The notes beneath the pieces are model-generated. The model saw nothing but the letters and a program-made list of their open reading frames with translations. It searched no databases and was not told where the DNA came from. A DNA stretch of 64,000 bases, taken from Myxococcus stipitatus DSM 14675 (GTDB lineage: Bacteria; Myxococcota; Myxococcia; Myxococcales; Myxococcaceae). The stretch lies in contig NC_020126.1 in the NCBI RefSeq assembly GCF_000331735.1, forward strand, positions 10,047,501-10,111,500, given 5' to 3'. Shown here one piece after another: positions 38,579-46,635 of this stretch. Numbering within the stretch: position 1 is the first letter of the stretch; every line of letters begins with the position of its first letter. Position numbers and translations under genes: made by a program.

Positions 38579-39232
38579 ATGACGCAGCCATCCCGCCTTC
38601 TGTTCGTCGCCGGCGCCACGGGGGCGACAGGGCGCAACGTGGTGAAACAGGCCCTGGCGCGAGACGTGCCGCTGGTTGCGCACGTGCGCCCGAAGAGCGC
38701 GGACACGGAGCCGGCGAAGAGCTGGCCGCGCAAGGCGGTGGTGGAGCTGGCCCGTGGTGAGCCGCTCGCGGAGGCGATGAAGGGGAGCACCACGGTGCTC
38801 CAGCTCATCGGGACGATGCGCAAGCGCTTCTCGGCGGGAGACACGTACGAGTCGAGCGACATCGGCACGACGCGGCAGCTCGTGGAGGCGGCGAAGCGCG
38901 TGGGCGTGGACCACCTGGTGCTGCTCAGCTCCATGGGCGCGGGGCGGCCGGTGGGCGCCTACCTGAAGGCGAAGGCGGAGGCGGAGCGGCTGGTGCGCGA
39001 GAGCGGAATCCCGTGGACGGTGGTGCGTCCGCCCGCGTTCGAGGGCGAGTATCACCAGCCGCCCGCGCTCCTGGGGCTGCTCGCGAAGCTGCCGCTGCTG
39101 GGCGGCCTGCGCCCCATCCACATCGACCAGCTCGCCGCGGTGCTGCTGCGCGTGGCGGAGAAGCGCGCGCCGCTGAACGCGGTGCTCGAGGGCGACAGCC
39201 TGTGGAGCGAGGTCGCCGCGACGGGCGTGTGA
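38579..39232 (+). CDS. NAD(P)-binding Rossmann protein (NmrA/HTATIP2-like atypical SDR)
   Basis: A 217-residue atypical SDR with the nucleotide-binding motif LLFVAGATGATGRNVVKQAL. It has DHLVLLSSMGAGRP and YLKAKAEAERLVRESGIPWTVVRPPAFEGE, the YxxxK-like pattern of NmrA/NDUFA9-type proteins. It may be a reductase or a redox-sensing binder. Single gene, divergent from the DUF2378-like gene across about 190 bases. Confidence 0.8.
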   Translation: MTQPSRLLFVAGATGATGRNVVKQALARDVPLVAHVRPKSADTEPAKSWPRKAVVELARGEPLAEAMKGSTTVLQLIGTMRKRFSAGDTYESSDIGTTRQLVEAAKRVGVDHLVLLSSMGAGRPVGAYLKAKAEAERLVRESGIPWTVVRPPAFEGEYHQPPALLGLLAKLPLLGGLRPIHIDQLAAVLLRVAEKRAPLNAVLEGDSLWSEVAATGV

Positions 39233-39262
39233 GCGCGCGCCAAAGCCAGACACGCGCCCCGC

Positions 39263-40033
39263 TCAGCGCCAGGCGTCGTTCGCGGTGCGGATGCGGTCGA
39301 AGTCGAAGTTCGTCGAGGGGTCCTGCTTCCGGTCACTGACGTCCTTGTGGCCGACCAGGTTCTCGCTGGGGATGCTGTAGCGCTTGGACAGATAGGGGAC
39401 GAGCTGCTCGAGCGCCTTGTACTGCGCCTCGGTGTAGCCGTCCTTCCCGTCTCCCTCGTTGACGATTTCAATGCCGATAGAGCGGTCATTCACATCGCCG
39501 GGCTTGCCGGGCAGGGAGCCCTCCCCCGCGTGCCACGCGCGCTTCTCGTCGGCGACGAGCTGGTAGATGGTGCCGTCCTTGCCGATGAGGTAGTGCGAGC
39601 TCACGTCGCCGCGCCCGGTGAGGTCCTTGTACTTGTCCTTGAGCCAGCCCATGAAGGACTCGGGCTTGCCCGTCAGCGTCTCCAGGCTGCTCTGGTCGGA
39701 CGGGTCCGCGGTGTGGTGCAGGACGATGGAGTCGATGCTCTGGACGCCATTCGGTCTGTCATTGAAGTTCTCGGAGGGGCGGACGACCATCGCCGGCGTC
39801 GGGTTGGTGGGGTCCGTCGACGCGGGCGTCAGCGGCGCGGGCGGCGGCTTCACCGGAGGCGGCGTCGGCGACTTGCCCGGGCTGGGCGACGGCGCGAGCT
39901 GCGCGACGGAGGGCTCGAACGTGTCGGGCCGCGGCGTCAGTCCGGGCGTCGGCTTGGGCTGGGGACGCGGCTCCTCGGACGAGAAGGGGCGCACCACCGA
40001 GTTCTGCGAGGACCGCTGAAGGGGAGCGACCAT
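39263..40033 (-). CDS. N-acetylmuramoyl-L-alanine amidase (AmpD/amidase_2 family)
   Basis: A 256-residue zinc amidase. The N-terminal 85 residues are a Pro/Thr/Ser-rich linker (KSPTPPPVKPPPAPLTPAS). The amidase_2 domain follows: IVLHHTADPS (first zinc His), SSHYLIGKDGTIYQLV, RAWHAGEGS, IGIEIVNEG, and GHKDVSDRKQDPSTNF carrying the other ligands. It cleaves the MurNAc-L-Ala bond of peptidoglycan. No clear signal peptide is visible, so it may act in recycling, be exported otherwise, or be phage-like. The stop lies 30 bases from the convergent NAD-binding gene. Confidence 0.88.
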   Translation of the reverse strand: MVAPLQRSSQNSVVRPFSSEEPRPQPKPTPGLTPRPDTFEPSVAQLAPSPSPGKSPTPPPVKPPPAPLTPASTDPTNPTPAMVVRPSENFNDRPNGVQSIDSIVLHHTADPSDQSSLETLTGKPESFMGWLKDKYKDLTGRGDVSSHYLIGKDGTIYQLVADEKRAWHAGEGSLPGKPGDVNDRSIGIEIVNEGDGKDGYTEAQYKALEQLVPYLSKRYSIPSENLVGHKDVSDRKQDPSTNFDFDRIRTANDAWR

Positions 40034-40202
40034 GGAGCATCTCCAGGGCAAGCGAACGACTTGCTGGGTTATCGCTCCCCGCGTGTCATGAGTTGCGCCG
40101 CCGCTGAAAAGTGAGCCACAGGACAGCGTGCCGCGAGAAGGCCGCGCCCGAGGAGCGCGATGGCCAGGGGCGACATACATCTGGGGCCCCCGGAGGCACG
40201 CC

Positions 40203-41132
40203 ATGAACCGACCTCTCCTCGCAGCCGTGCTCGTGCTGTCGCTCACCGCGTGTTCCGAGGACCCGGAGCCCCCTCACGTCCCACCCGACGGCGGCGCGGA
40301 TGCGGGCACGGACGCGGGCGTCGATGGAGGAGTCGATGCGGGCCCCGACGATGGCGGCTCCACGAGCTCGGGCGGTGCGGGGAAGTTGCCGTGTGACGGC
40401 ACGGGGACGGTGACGTCGGACAACCAGACGTATGCGTACTGTGTGGCGCGGGTGGCGGGGGTGGAGCTGAAGATCGTCGAGCCTCGCGGCGGCATCGTGC
40501 CGCGACCGGTGCGGCTGGCCATCTACCTGCACGGGGATGGGGCGCGGGCACACACGAGGGACGAGGCTCCGCGCGCGCAGGCACCGTGGGCCTACGTGAG
40601 CGAGACGCTCTACGTGTCGGCGCTGGCGCCCAACCGGTGCTCCTGGTGGACGCGGCCGTCACTCACGACGTGCACGGGGACACCGACGGAGACGGACCGG
40701 GATGTGTCGGGAGAGAACGCGAGCGCGCTGGCGGAGGTCATCGACACGCTGCGCAAGCGCTGGGACATCGTGAACGAGCCCCTCTTGTTCGGCGGCTCCG
40801 CGGGGGGCTCGGTGTTCCTGACGGGGAGCTTCCTGCCTCGGTATGGGAGCCGGTTCCGAGGCATCCATGCGCTGGGGTGCGGCGGCACGGTGTCGTGGAG
40901 CGGGGCGCTGGAGTGGGACGGGAACCGGCCCGAGCAGCGAGGCTCGACACGTCTGTTCTATGTCTACGGAGACCGGGACCCGGCGCTGGCGGATATCCAG
41001 GCGAGCATCGCGGCGTACCGGGGGTATTCGATTCCCGTGGGAGAGACCGTCATCGCGGGAGCGTCGGGGTGTGGGTTCGACGACCTGGGCGCGGTGAGGG
41101 ACCTCTGGGAGAGAAACCTGGGCTCGCTGTAG
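40203..41132 (+). CDS. Secreted lipoprotein esterase (poly-hydroxybutyrate depolymerase-like fold)
   Basis: A 309-residue lipoprotein (LSLTACSED) with an Asp/Gly/Ala-rich spacer typical of myxobacterial surface proteins (DGGADAGTDAGVDGGVDAG). The alpha/beta-hydrolase domain has LFGGSAGGSVF as the Ser nucleophile elbow and VYGDRDPA as the acid. Near the C terminus, where a His is expected, the segment reads IAGASGCGFDDLG; the His is not obvious. It may be a polyester or feruloyl-type esterase, or a catalytically changed relative. The stop overlaps a strong hairpin. Confidence 0.72.
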   Translation: MNRPLLAAVLVLSLTACSEDPEPPHVPPDGGADAGTDAGVDGGVDAGPDDGGSTSSGGAGKLPCDGTGTVTSDNQTYAYCVARVAGVELKIVEPRGGIVPRPVRLAIYLHGDGARAHTRDEAPRAQAPWAYVSETLYVSALAPNRCSWWTRPSLTTCTGTPTETDRDVSGENASALAEVIDTLRKRWDIVNEPLLFGGSAGGSVFLTGSFLPRYGSRFRGIHALGCGGTVSWSGALEWDGNRPEQRGSTRLFYVYGDRDPALADIQASIAAYRGYSIPVGETVIAGASGCGFDDLGAVRDLWERNLGSL

Positions 41133-41143
41133 CCGAGCCCAGG
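41117..41143. terminator. Bidirectional terminator between esterase and lipoprotein gene
   Basis: CCTGGGCTCG pairs perfectly with CGAGCCCAGG across a 7-base loop that contains the esterase stop codon. It lies 17 bases from the end of the convergent lipoprotein gene. On the minus strand it is followed by TTTCTCTC, so it can serve both genes. Confidence 0.75.
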
Positions 41144-41159
41144 TCCGGGGTGAGAGGGA

Positions 41160-41990
41160 TTACTTGACGCAGTTGGCCCAGCCGCGCTTCGCGGGCGAGA
41201 GCGTCATCTCCCAGGTGCGGGTGCCGGAGTTGTAGTCGATGCTCAGGCCGTCCGTGAGGCTGTTCTGGTTGAAGCGACCGCCGAGGCCGGAGAGGAAGCA
41301 GCCGACGCCACCGGGGTTGTAGGCCAGCTCCTTGCTGAAGCCGCTCCCGGCGGAGATCCACTGCCAGCCGCCGTGGCTCTCGGGGACGTCGACACACAGC
41401 GCGCGGCCACCGCCCTCACCGGCGAGGTCGCCGCCGAGGTACCAGTTGAGGCCGTCATTCCAGACGCGGACGTACTCGGAGGTGGAGTCGAAGGCGCCGG
41501 AGCCCTCGACCATCGTGAGGAAGCAGCGGCGGTCGGCCGTCACGGCGCCCAGGAGCTTGGCGGCCTGCCCGTTGTACCAGGAGACCTCCGCGGTGCGGTT
41601 GGCGGCCGTGGTCATGCACTCGACGGTGCTGCCCAGCATCTTGCTGAAGTTGTGGTTGACGAAGATGTACCACTCCCCCGCGAAGACGAACGTACCGGTG
41701 CTGCCCCAGCTGCTGCTGCCCGTGGGCGGCTGCAGGTTGCCGGACACGCCCGTGAGGAAGCAGGTGCGGTTGGTCGCGGTGCCGATGGACGTGGAGACGT
41801 AGCCGTTCGCGCTGGTGTGCCAGTTGTACGGGCCCTGGAGGCCGACGCGCTGCTCGACCTGGTCCACGGCCTCGTCGGCGACGACGGGGGACGCGGCCTC
41901 CGGAGAGGTGGGCTCGAGGGGCTCACCGCCACAAGCGACGGTGAAGGTGGCCAGCGGGAGAGCGAACAAGAGGTTGCGCATGGAAGCCAT
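41160..41990 (-). CDS. Triple-repeat Cys-rich lipoprotein, paralogue 1
   Basis: A 276-residue lipoprotein (LLFALPLATFTVACGGE). The mature part holds three related units, each starting with Cys-Phe-Leu and closing with another Cys: CFLTGVSGNL to VECM, CFLTMVEGSGAF to ALCV, CFLSGLGGRF to NCVK. In between are Trp motifs such as EWYIFVN, NWYLGGD and RTWEMTL. This looks like a three-bladed or beta-trefoil-like binding protein with one disulfide per unit. I do not recognise the family. The ATG at 41990 is preceded by AAGGACAGGG; a second ATG lies three codons on. Strongly similar to its neighbour at 42273. Confidence 0.75.
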   Translation of the reverse strand: MASMRNLLFALPLATFTVACGGEPLEPTSPEAASPVVADEAVDQVEQRVGLQGPYNWHTSANGYVSTSIGTATNRTCFLTGVSGNLQPPTGSSSWGSTGTFVFAGEWYIFVNHNFSKMLGSTVECMTTAANRTAEVSWYNGQAAKLLGAVTADRRCFLTMVEGSGAFDSTSEYVRVWNDGLNWYLGGDLAGEGGGRALCVDVPESHGGWQWISAGSGFSKELAYNPGGVGCFLSGLGGRFNQNSLTDGLSIDYNSGTRTWEMTLSPAKRGWANCVK

Positions 41991-42158
41991 GGAGAGACCC
42001 TGTCCTTTCAAAGACAGCCAGGCGCGAGCGGAACGAGCGTGCGCCAGATGGGTGCTCCGGGCCGGGACACCGCGCCATGCGGGTCCGGGTCTCGGAGTGC
42101 GCCCAGGTAGAGCAACCGGAATGCCAACGGGTCCTCAGAGGGAAGCGCGAGGGAGGAC

Positions 42159-42225
42159 GGCAAGGGTTGCCGGAATGCGGGGGGAGGACGCGGGCAAGGC
42201 TTGCCGGTCGCGGCAGGGCTTGCGG
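42159..42225. promoter_or_regulatory. Three iterons upstream of lipoprotein paralogue 1
   Basis: Three copies of a near-palindrome: GGCAAGGGTTGCCGG (42159-42173), GGCAAGGCTTGCCGG (42193-42207), GGCAGGGCTTGCGG (42212-42225). The core GGCAAGNCTTGCC is an inverted repeat. The last two start 19 bases apart. They lie about 170-235 bases upstream of the lipoprotein ATG and look like a regulator-binding array. Confidence 0.55.
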
Positions 42226-42230
42226 TGAGG

Positions 42231-42262
42231 GACCTGGGCCCGCGAGGAGGCGAGCCCAGGTC
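42231..42262 (-). terminator. Hairpin after lipoprotein paralogue 2
   Basis: GACCTGGGC at 42231 pairs perfectly with GCCCAGGTC ending at 42262. It shares its core with the terminator after paralogue 1, so the duplication included the terminator. Confidence 0.65.
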
Positions 42263-42272
42263 TTGAGAGGGA

Positions 42273-43094
42273 TTACTTGACGCAGCTCGCCCAGCCGCGC
42301 TTGTAGGCGGAGAGGTTCATCTCCCAGGTGCGGGTGCCGGCGTTGTAGTCGACGCTCACGCCGTCACCGTAGCTGTTCTGGTTGAAGTTGCCGCCGAGGC
42401 CATGGAGGAAGCAGCCGATGCCATCGGGGTTGTAGGCGAGGTTCAGGGTCTTGGTGTTCGCGCCCGTGCTCCACTGCCAGGCGCCATGGTCCTCCGGGAT
42501 GTCGACGCACAGGGCCTTGGCGCCGCCCGAGTCCGCGAGGTCACCCCCGAGGTACCAGTTGAGGCCGTCATTCCAGACGCGGACATGATCGGCGGTGGAG
42601 TCGAAGCCGCCGGCGCCCACGATGCTGGGGAGGAAGCAGCGGCGGTCGGCCGTCACGGCGCCGAGGAGCTTGGCGGCCTCGCCGTTGTACCAAGCGACCT
42701 CGGCGGTGCGGTTGGCGACGGAGTTGACGCACTGGACGGTGGTGGACAGGGCCGTGCTGAGGGTCTGGTTGACGAAGACCTTCCACTCGCTCCCGGAGAG
42801 GAGGACACCGGCCATCCCCCAGCCGAGGTCGCCGGGGGCGGACTGGAGGTTGCCGCCGATGGCGGTGAGGAAGCAGGTGCGGTTGGAGGAAGCGCCGAGG
42901 GACGTGGAGATGTACTCGGGCTGGTTCGTGCGCCACGTGTAGGGGCCGTAGACGGTGATCTCTTGCTCGGCCTGGCCGATGGCCTCATCGGCGACCACGG
43001 GGGCTTCGGCCCGAGGAGCGTCGGTCTCGAGAGCCTCGCCACCACAAGCGACGGTGAAGGTCGCGAGCGGGAGGGCGAAGAGGAGGTTGCGCAC
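42273..43094 (-). CDS. Triple-repeat Cys-rich lipoprotein, paralogue 2 (start possibly out of frame)
   Basis: A 273-residue paralogue of the gene at 41160 with the same lipobox (TFTVACGGE) and the same three Cys-Phe-Leu units (CFLTAIGGNL, CFLPSIVGAGGF, CFLHGLGGNF), ending RGWASCVK. The only in-frame start is GTG at 43094. The ribosome-binding site and ATG used by paralogue 1 (GAAAGGAC...GGTCTCTCCATG) are conserved here at 43134, but that ATG is +1 out of frame because of a C7 run just inside it. Removing one C would restore the frame. Either GTG is used, or expression depends on the C-tract. Confidence 0.7.
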   Translation of the reverse strand: MRNLLFALPLATFTVACGGEALETDAPRAEAPVVADEAIGQAEQEITVYGPYTWRTNQPEYISTSLGASSNRTCFLTAIGGNLQSAPGDLGWGMAGVLLSGSEWKVFVNQTLSTALSTTVQCVNSVANRTAEVAWYNGEAAKLLGAVTADRRCFLPSIVGAGGFDSTADHVRVWNDGLNWYLGGDLADSGGAKALCVDIPEDHGAWQWSTGANTKTLNLAYNPDGIGCFLHGLGGNFNQNSYGDGVSVDYNAGTRTWEMNLSAYKRGWASCVK

Positions 43095-43309
43095 GGAAGG
43101 CCAATGGGTTGCGAGGTGTCGGGGGGGATTGCATGGAGAGACCTGGTCCTTTCAATGACAGCCACGCGCGAGCGGAGGGGACCGCACCGAGCGTGGCCGA
43201 GGGGGGCTCCGCGCCGGAACACCGCACCATGCAGGTCCGGGTCGCGGAGTGAGTCCAGGCAAAGCAATTGGGGCGCCAAAGACCCTCCCGGCGGGAGACT
43301 CTATGGGGC

Positions 43310-43365
43310 GACAAGGATTGCGGAAATCCGGAGGCAATGATTGCCAATTCCGGCAGGGATTGCGG
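43310..43365. promoter_or_regulatory. Three iterons upstream of lipoprotein paralogue 2
   Basis: Diverged copies of the same motif: GACAAGGATTGCGG (43310-43323), GGCAATGATTGCC (43333-43345), GGCAGGGATTGCGG (43352-43365). Again the last two start 19 bases apart. They lie between the tetR stop (43405) and the paralogue. The stretch 43137-43309 otherwise holds only promoter-region sequence similar to 41991-42120. Confidence 0.5.
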
Positions 43366-43404
43366 TGGGGCGACTGCGGTTCGAGGGAGGACCTCGCATC
43401 CCCG

Positions 43405-44115
43405 CTATCGCTTCTTCTGGGATAACGCCGAGCGAGCGAGTCCGTCGATGAGGAGCTCGAGTCCGAAGTCGAAGTCGGCCTGGTAGCCCGCGGCGGTGCT
43501 GCTGGCCCTCCCCTCCTTCTTCGCGGCGCGGCCCATGACGAAGGAGATCATCTCGAGGAGGTGAGGGTATTCGGAGGGGCTGATGTGGGGAGCGAGCGAG
43601 GCGCCGAGCTCGGGGCGCTCATCGGGCTCGAAGGGCCACCAGACTTCCTGGGCGACGAAGCCGTAGATGTAGCTGTCGAGCGACAGGATGGCGTTGTAGG
43701 CGAGCTCCACGGAGAAGCCGGCATCGCGCAGGAGGTGCAGCGAGGCCTCGTGGTGCCGGAGCCTCGCGGGGGTGGGCGTCGTGCGGGACTCGATGAGCAT
43801 GGAGGCCCAGCGGTGTCGGAGGAGGACGGTGCGCATGCTGCGCGCGCGGAGCCGGAGGCCCGAGCGCCAGTCGGCGGAGACAGGAGGGGGTTCGAGCTCC
43901 TGCATCACGAGCTCGATGAGCCCATCCAGCAGGTCGTCCTTGTTGCGCACGTGCTTGTAGAGGGACATCGCCTCCACGTCGAGGCGTGAGGCCACGGCAC
44001 GCATGGTGACGGCCTCGATGCCGGAGCGGTCCGCGAGGGTGCGCGCGGCGGCGAAGATTCTCTCGCGGGTGACGGGGAGCCGCTTCGCGGCACGACCTCC
44101 TGCGTTTCTCTTCAA
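43405..44115 (-). CDS. TetR-family repressor
   Basis: A 236-residue regulator with an N-terminal HTH (ITRERIFAAARTLADRSG region, VTMRAVASRLDVEAMSLYKHV) and a TetR_C-like ligand-binding domain with several Trp (EVWWPFEPDERPELG). It lies divergent to a zinc-free oxidoreductase, and two palindromic sites lie between them, so it very likely represses that gene and itself. An N-terminal basic extension (MKRNAGGRAAKRLP) precedes the HTH. Confidence 0.88.
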   Translation of the reverse strand: MKRNAGGRAAKRLPVTRERIFAAARTLADRSGIEAVTMRAVASRLDVEAMSLYKHVRNKDDLLDGLIELVMQELEPPPVSADWRSGLRLRARSMRTVLLRHRWASMLIESRTTPTPARLRHHEASLHLLRDAGFSVELAYNAILSLDSYIYGFVAQEVWWPFEPDERPELGASLAPHISPSEYPHLLEMISFVMGRAAKKEGRASSTAAGYQADFDFGLELLIDGLARSALSQKKR

Positions 44116-44145
44116 GGGCGCGGCTCCGGGGGTCGACTTGACCGT

Positions 44146-44185
44146 GGCTTACAACGCAAGCTAAGCATGGCTTACCTTGTAAGCC
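44146..44185. promoter_or_regulatory. Two operator-like palindromes in the tetR/oxidoreductase intergenic region
   Basis: Site 1, 44146-44162, reads GGCTTACAACGCAAGCT. Site 2, 44169-44185, reads GGCTTACCTTGTAAGCC, a perfect 7-3-7 inverted repeat. They start 23 bases apart, close to two helical turns, as expected for cooperative binding of two TetR dimers. Site 2 ends 17 bases before the oxidoreductase ATG. Confidence 0.75.
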
Positions 44186-44202
44186 AAAGGAGAGTCCGAA
44201 CC

Positions 44203-45225
44203 ATGGCCACGATGCGCGCCGCCTGTGTCGAACGGTATGGAGGCCCCGAGGTGGTTCAACTGCGCGAGGTCGAGAAGCCGAGACCGAAGCAGGGAGAGCT
44301 GCTCATCCGGGTGGTGAACACGACGGTGAACTCCGCGGACTGGCGCATCCGTTCCCTCGAGGTGCCGAGGGGCTATGGGACGTTGATGCGATTGGCCATG
44401 GGGTTCTCGAAGCCGAGGCAGCCGGTGTTGGGGTCGGAGATCTCAGGGGTGGTCGAGGAACTGGGGGAGGGAGTCGAGGGCTTCAGGGTGGGTGACGCGG
44501 TGATAGCGGTGGCCGGGATGGGGATGGGGGCGCATGCGGAGTTCAAGGTCATGTCCGCGGCGGAGCGGGTCATCGCCAAGCCCGCGTCCCTGAGCTTCCA
44601 GGAAGCGAGCGCGCTCTGCTTCGGAGGGCTGACCGCGCTGCACTATCTGCGAGCGAGGGCGAAGGTGAAGGCCGGGGAGAAGCTCCTGGTCATCGGAGCC
44701 TCGGGGGCGGTGGGAATCGCGGCCATCCAGCTCGCGCGGGAGTTCGGCGCGGAGGTGACGGCGGTGTGCAGCGGAGGGAACGCGGAGCTGGTGCGGTCAC
44801 AGGGGGCACGGCACGTCATCGACTACACGCGAGAAGACCTCACGGCGCGGAGCGAGCAGTACGACGTGATTCTCGACTGCGTGGGGAGTGTTGAGTACGG
44901 GAGCGTGCGGCCGCTGTTGAAGCAGGGAGGGAGGCTGCTCCGAATCGTGTCGAGTCTCGCGGGACAGTTCACCGCCCTGTTCCAGGGCCGACTCTCCGGA
45001 CACCGGGTCATCTCGGGAGTGGGCACGGAGCGCACCGAGGACATGCGCTACCTGGCGGAGCTGGCGGCACAGGGAAAGTACCGCCCGGTCATCGACAGCG
45101 CGTTTCCTCTTGAGGGAATCCGGGACGCGTACACACGCGTCGAGAGCAAGCGGAAGCGCGGGAGTGTCGTGCTCGACGTGAGCCCAGCTCCAGTCCATCC
45201 CCGCGCCGATGGGCACATTCGATGA
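44203..45225 (+). CDS. NAD(P)-dependent medium-chain oxidoreductase
   Basis: A 340-residue MDR enzyme: GroES-like domain (PVLGSEISGVVEELGEGVEGF) and Rossmann motif LLVIGASGAVGIAAIQLAREFGA. Zinc ligands are lacking, so it is a quinone oxidoreductase/enoyl reductase type. GGAG lies nine bases before ATG 44203 (MATMRAACVERYGG); a further ATG three codons on is possible. It is probably induced by a small reactive molecule through the divergent TetR protein. Unrelated in operon terms to the similar enzyme at 3216. Confidence 0.87.
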   Translation: MATMRAACVERYGGPEVVQLREVEKPRPKQGELLIRVVNTTVNSADWRIRSLEVPRGYGTLMRLAMGFSKPRQPVLGSEISGVVEELGEGVEGFRVGDAVIAVAGMGMGAHAEFKVMSAAERVIAKPASLSFQEASALCFGGLTALHYLRARAKVKAGEKLLVIGASGAVGIAAIQLAREFGAEVTAVCSGGNAELVRSQGARHVIDYTREDLTARSEQYDVILDCVGSVEYGSVRPLLKQGGRLLRIVSSLAGQFTALFQGRLSGHRVISGVGTERTEDMRYLAELAAQGKYRPVIDSAFPLEGIRDAYTRVESKRKRGSVVLDVSPAPVHPRADGHIR

Positions 45226-45238
45226 CTACCTGAGTCCT

Positions 45239-45700
45239 CTATGGCTTCTGGAGCCAGTACAAGCGATTGCGGCTCGTGAGCGCCCGCGACAAGAACTCCC
45301 CAAAGGACGCAGCCACCTGCTTCACTTGCGGAAACGTTTCGTGAAACGCATCGAGCATTGGATACGGTGCTCGCCCTGAAGCGTCCACGAGAATGAAGTC
45401 CGAGTCTTGACAGTCCACGAGCACCCACCATGTTCCCGGACTGACGGAGTCATCATCCGTGCCGCGCATGCGAATCCGGGCGCGCTGCACTTCGCCTAGC
45501 GACAGGATGGAGTAGTTCGCCTCGGGGAGCGGAGCGAACAACTCGGCGCCGTTGCAACGCAAGTAGAAGGCGCGCAATTCGGGGCCGAGGGGCCAGCCTG
45601 CGCGGGCCTCAAACGCCGCAATCTCCAGCTCCGTCGCGGGCGGGTGTGGGTAGTGCTCTCGCACCACGGCGTCCAGCAGTTGATCGAACGATGGAGTCAT
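45239..45700 (-). CDS. SMI1/KNR4-family immunity protein (SitI-like)
   Basis: A 153-residue SMI1/KNR4 (SUKH) fold protein: LEIAAFEARAGWPLGPELRAFYLRCNGAELF near the start is the family hallmark, followed by YSILSLGEVQRARIRM and WWVLVDCQDSDFILVD. SUKH proteins are the commonest immunity proteins for nuclease toxins. The gene starts two bases after the stop of the toxin-like gene and on the same strand, the toxin-immunity order. It should bind and neutralise the HNH domain of its partner. Confidence 0.85.
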   Translation of the reverse strand: MTPSFDQLLDAVVREHYPHPPATELEIAAFEARAGWPLGPELRAFYLRCNGAELFAPLPEANYSILSLGEVQRARIRMRGTDDDSVSPGTWWVLVDCQDSDFILVDASGRAPYPMLDAFHETFPQVKQVAASFGEFLSRALTSRNRLYWLQKP

Positions 45701-45702
45701 GT

Positions 45703-46353
45703 CTAGTCGCTATAGGGCAGGTCCGGCCCAGGGGTGGACCACTTGGGGCTGCGCGCGTAGCACTGGGGATAGGCTCCGTTGATCACGGTATGGACATCGG
45801 GCGGCACGGGCAACAAGTTGCGAAGGGCTGTTGGATGGCCGCCATGGGCAAGGTCGTGGATATGATGCGCGGGCCAATTGCGCCCGCCCGTCAATGGCCA
45901 AGCCCCAAACTCCTCGGCCCACTCGTTTCGGAACCCGTCTCGTGCATTCGCCCAACGCTGACGGCCACTCTCGGGATCCACCGTTGCGTAGTCACAGCAA
46001 CGGTGCGTGAGGGGATACCGCGTGCCCGCCTCAGCAGGGAGAAACATCCATCGCCCGACCCAATCCCCCTTGATGTCCGCGAGCCAGATACAGCCGAGCG
46101 ACGCTCGCCCCTCACGCCGACAGCGCCGCTGGCAGCTCGCTAGCTGCCGAGTGTTGCACTGCCATGGGCCGTAGTAGATGGCGAAGCGCACCTCACCACC
46201 ATCAGGCGACCGAACCACTGGACTGACCCATCTGGCGGTCGCGGGCGGCATACCGACTCCTCCAACAGTCGCGGAGCCACATCCGGAGGACAGCGCAAGC
46301 GCGGAGAGAGAAGCGACGAGGCCACTGCGTCCATGCGCGTACGCGAAAAGCAT
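45703..46353 (-). CDS. SitA-like lipoprotein toxin with C-terminal HNH nuclease
   Basis: A 216-residue lipoprotein with Cys25 after an SPase II signal (ALALSSGCGS). It has a Cys-rich middle (QCNTRQLASCQRRCRR, HRCCDYA) and a C-terminal HNH-like module: GGRNWPAHHIHDLAHGG, NLLPVPPDVHTVIN (His163/164, Asn179, His188, Asn192). The small lipoprotein-nuclease plan with an adjacent immunity gene matches SitA toxins of Myxococcus xanthus, which pass between sibling cells by TraAB-dependent outer membrane exchange. Membership is inferred from architecture. The 282 bases upstream, to the CRISPR array, hold no gene that I can support and are lower in GC. Confidence 0.75.
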   Translation of the reverse strand: MLFAYAHGRSGLVASLSALALSSGCGSATVGGVGMPPATARWVSPVVRSPDGGEVRFAIYYGPWQCNTRQLASCQRRCRREGRASLGCIWLADIKGDWVGRWMFLPAEAGTRYPLTHRCCDYATVDPESGRQRWANARDGFRNEWAEEFGAWPLTGGRNWPAHHIHDLAHGGHPTALRNLLPVPPDVHTVINGAYPQCYARSPKWSTPGPDLPYSD

Positions 46354-46635
46354 GCAAAGCCAGATAGCACAGCTGTTTGGGGGATGTCAGATGTTGGCGA
46401 GCGCACTGGTGAGCAGCGAGGGCATATCGCGACCACCCACGCGGGATGATAGTCATTGAATGCCAGCCTCTTTGATGCCATTCGATCCGTCCAGAACATA
46501 CCACCGAGCAGCGAGTTGCCGCGGTGCACCAGGTTACGACCGGGACGTGGCTTCGTCGGTGAAGGGTTGAGCCACCCCTCGCACAGCGGACAGATGCGCC
46601 TTGTACTGGGACGGCTCGCGTACCACGCGCGGAGA

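Noticed and set aside
46354..46635. A gene between the SitA-like toxin and the array
   Set aside because: No frame on either strand has a plausible start, codon bias or motif. It is probably the toxin promoter and array trailer.
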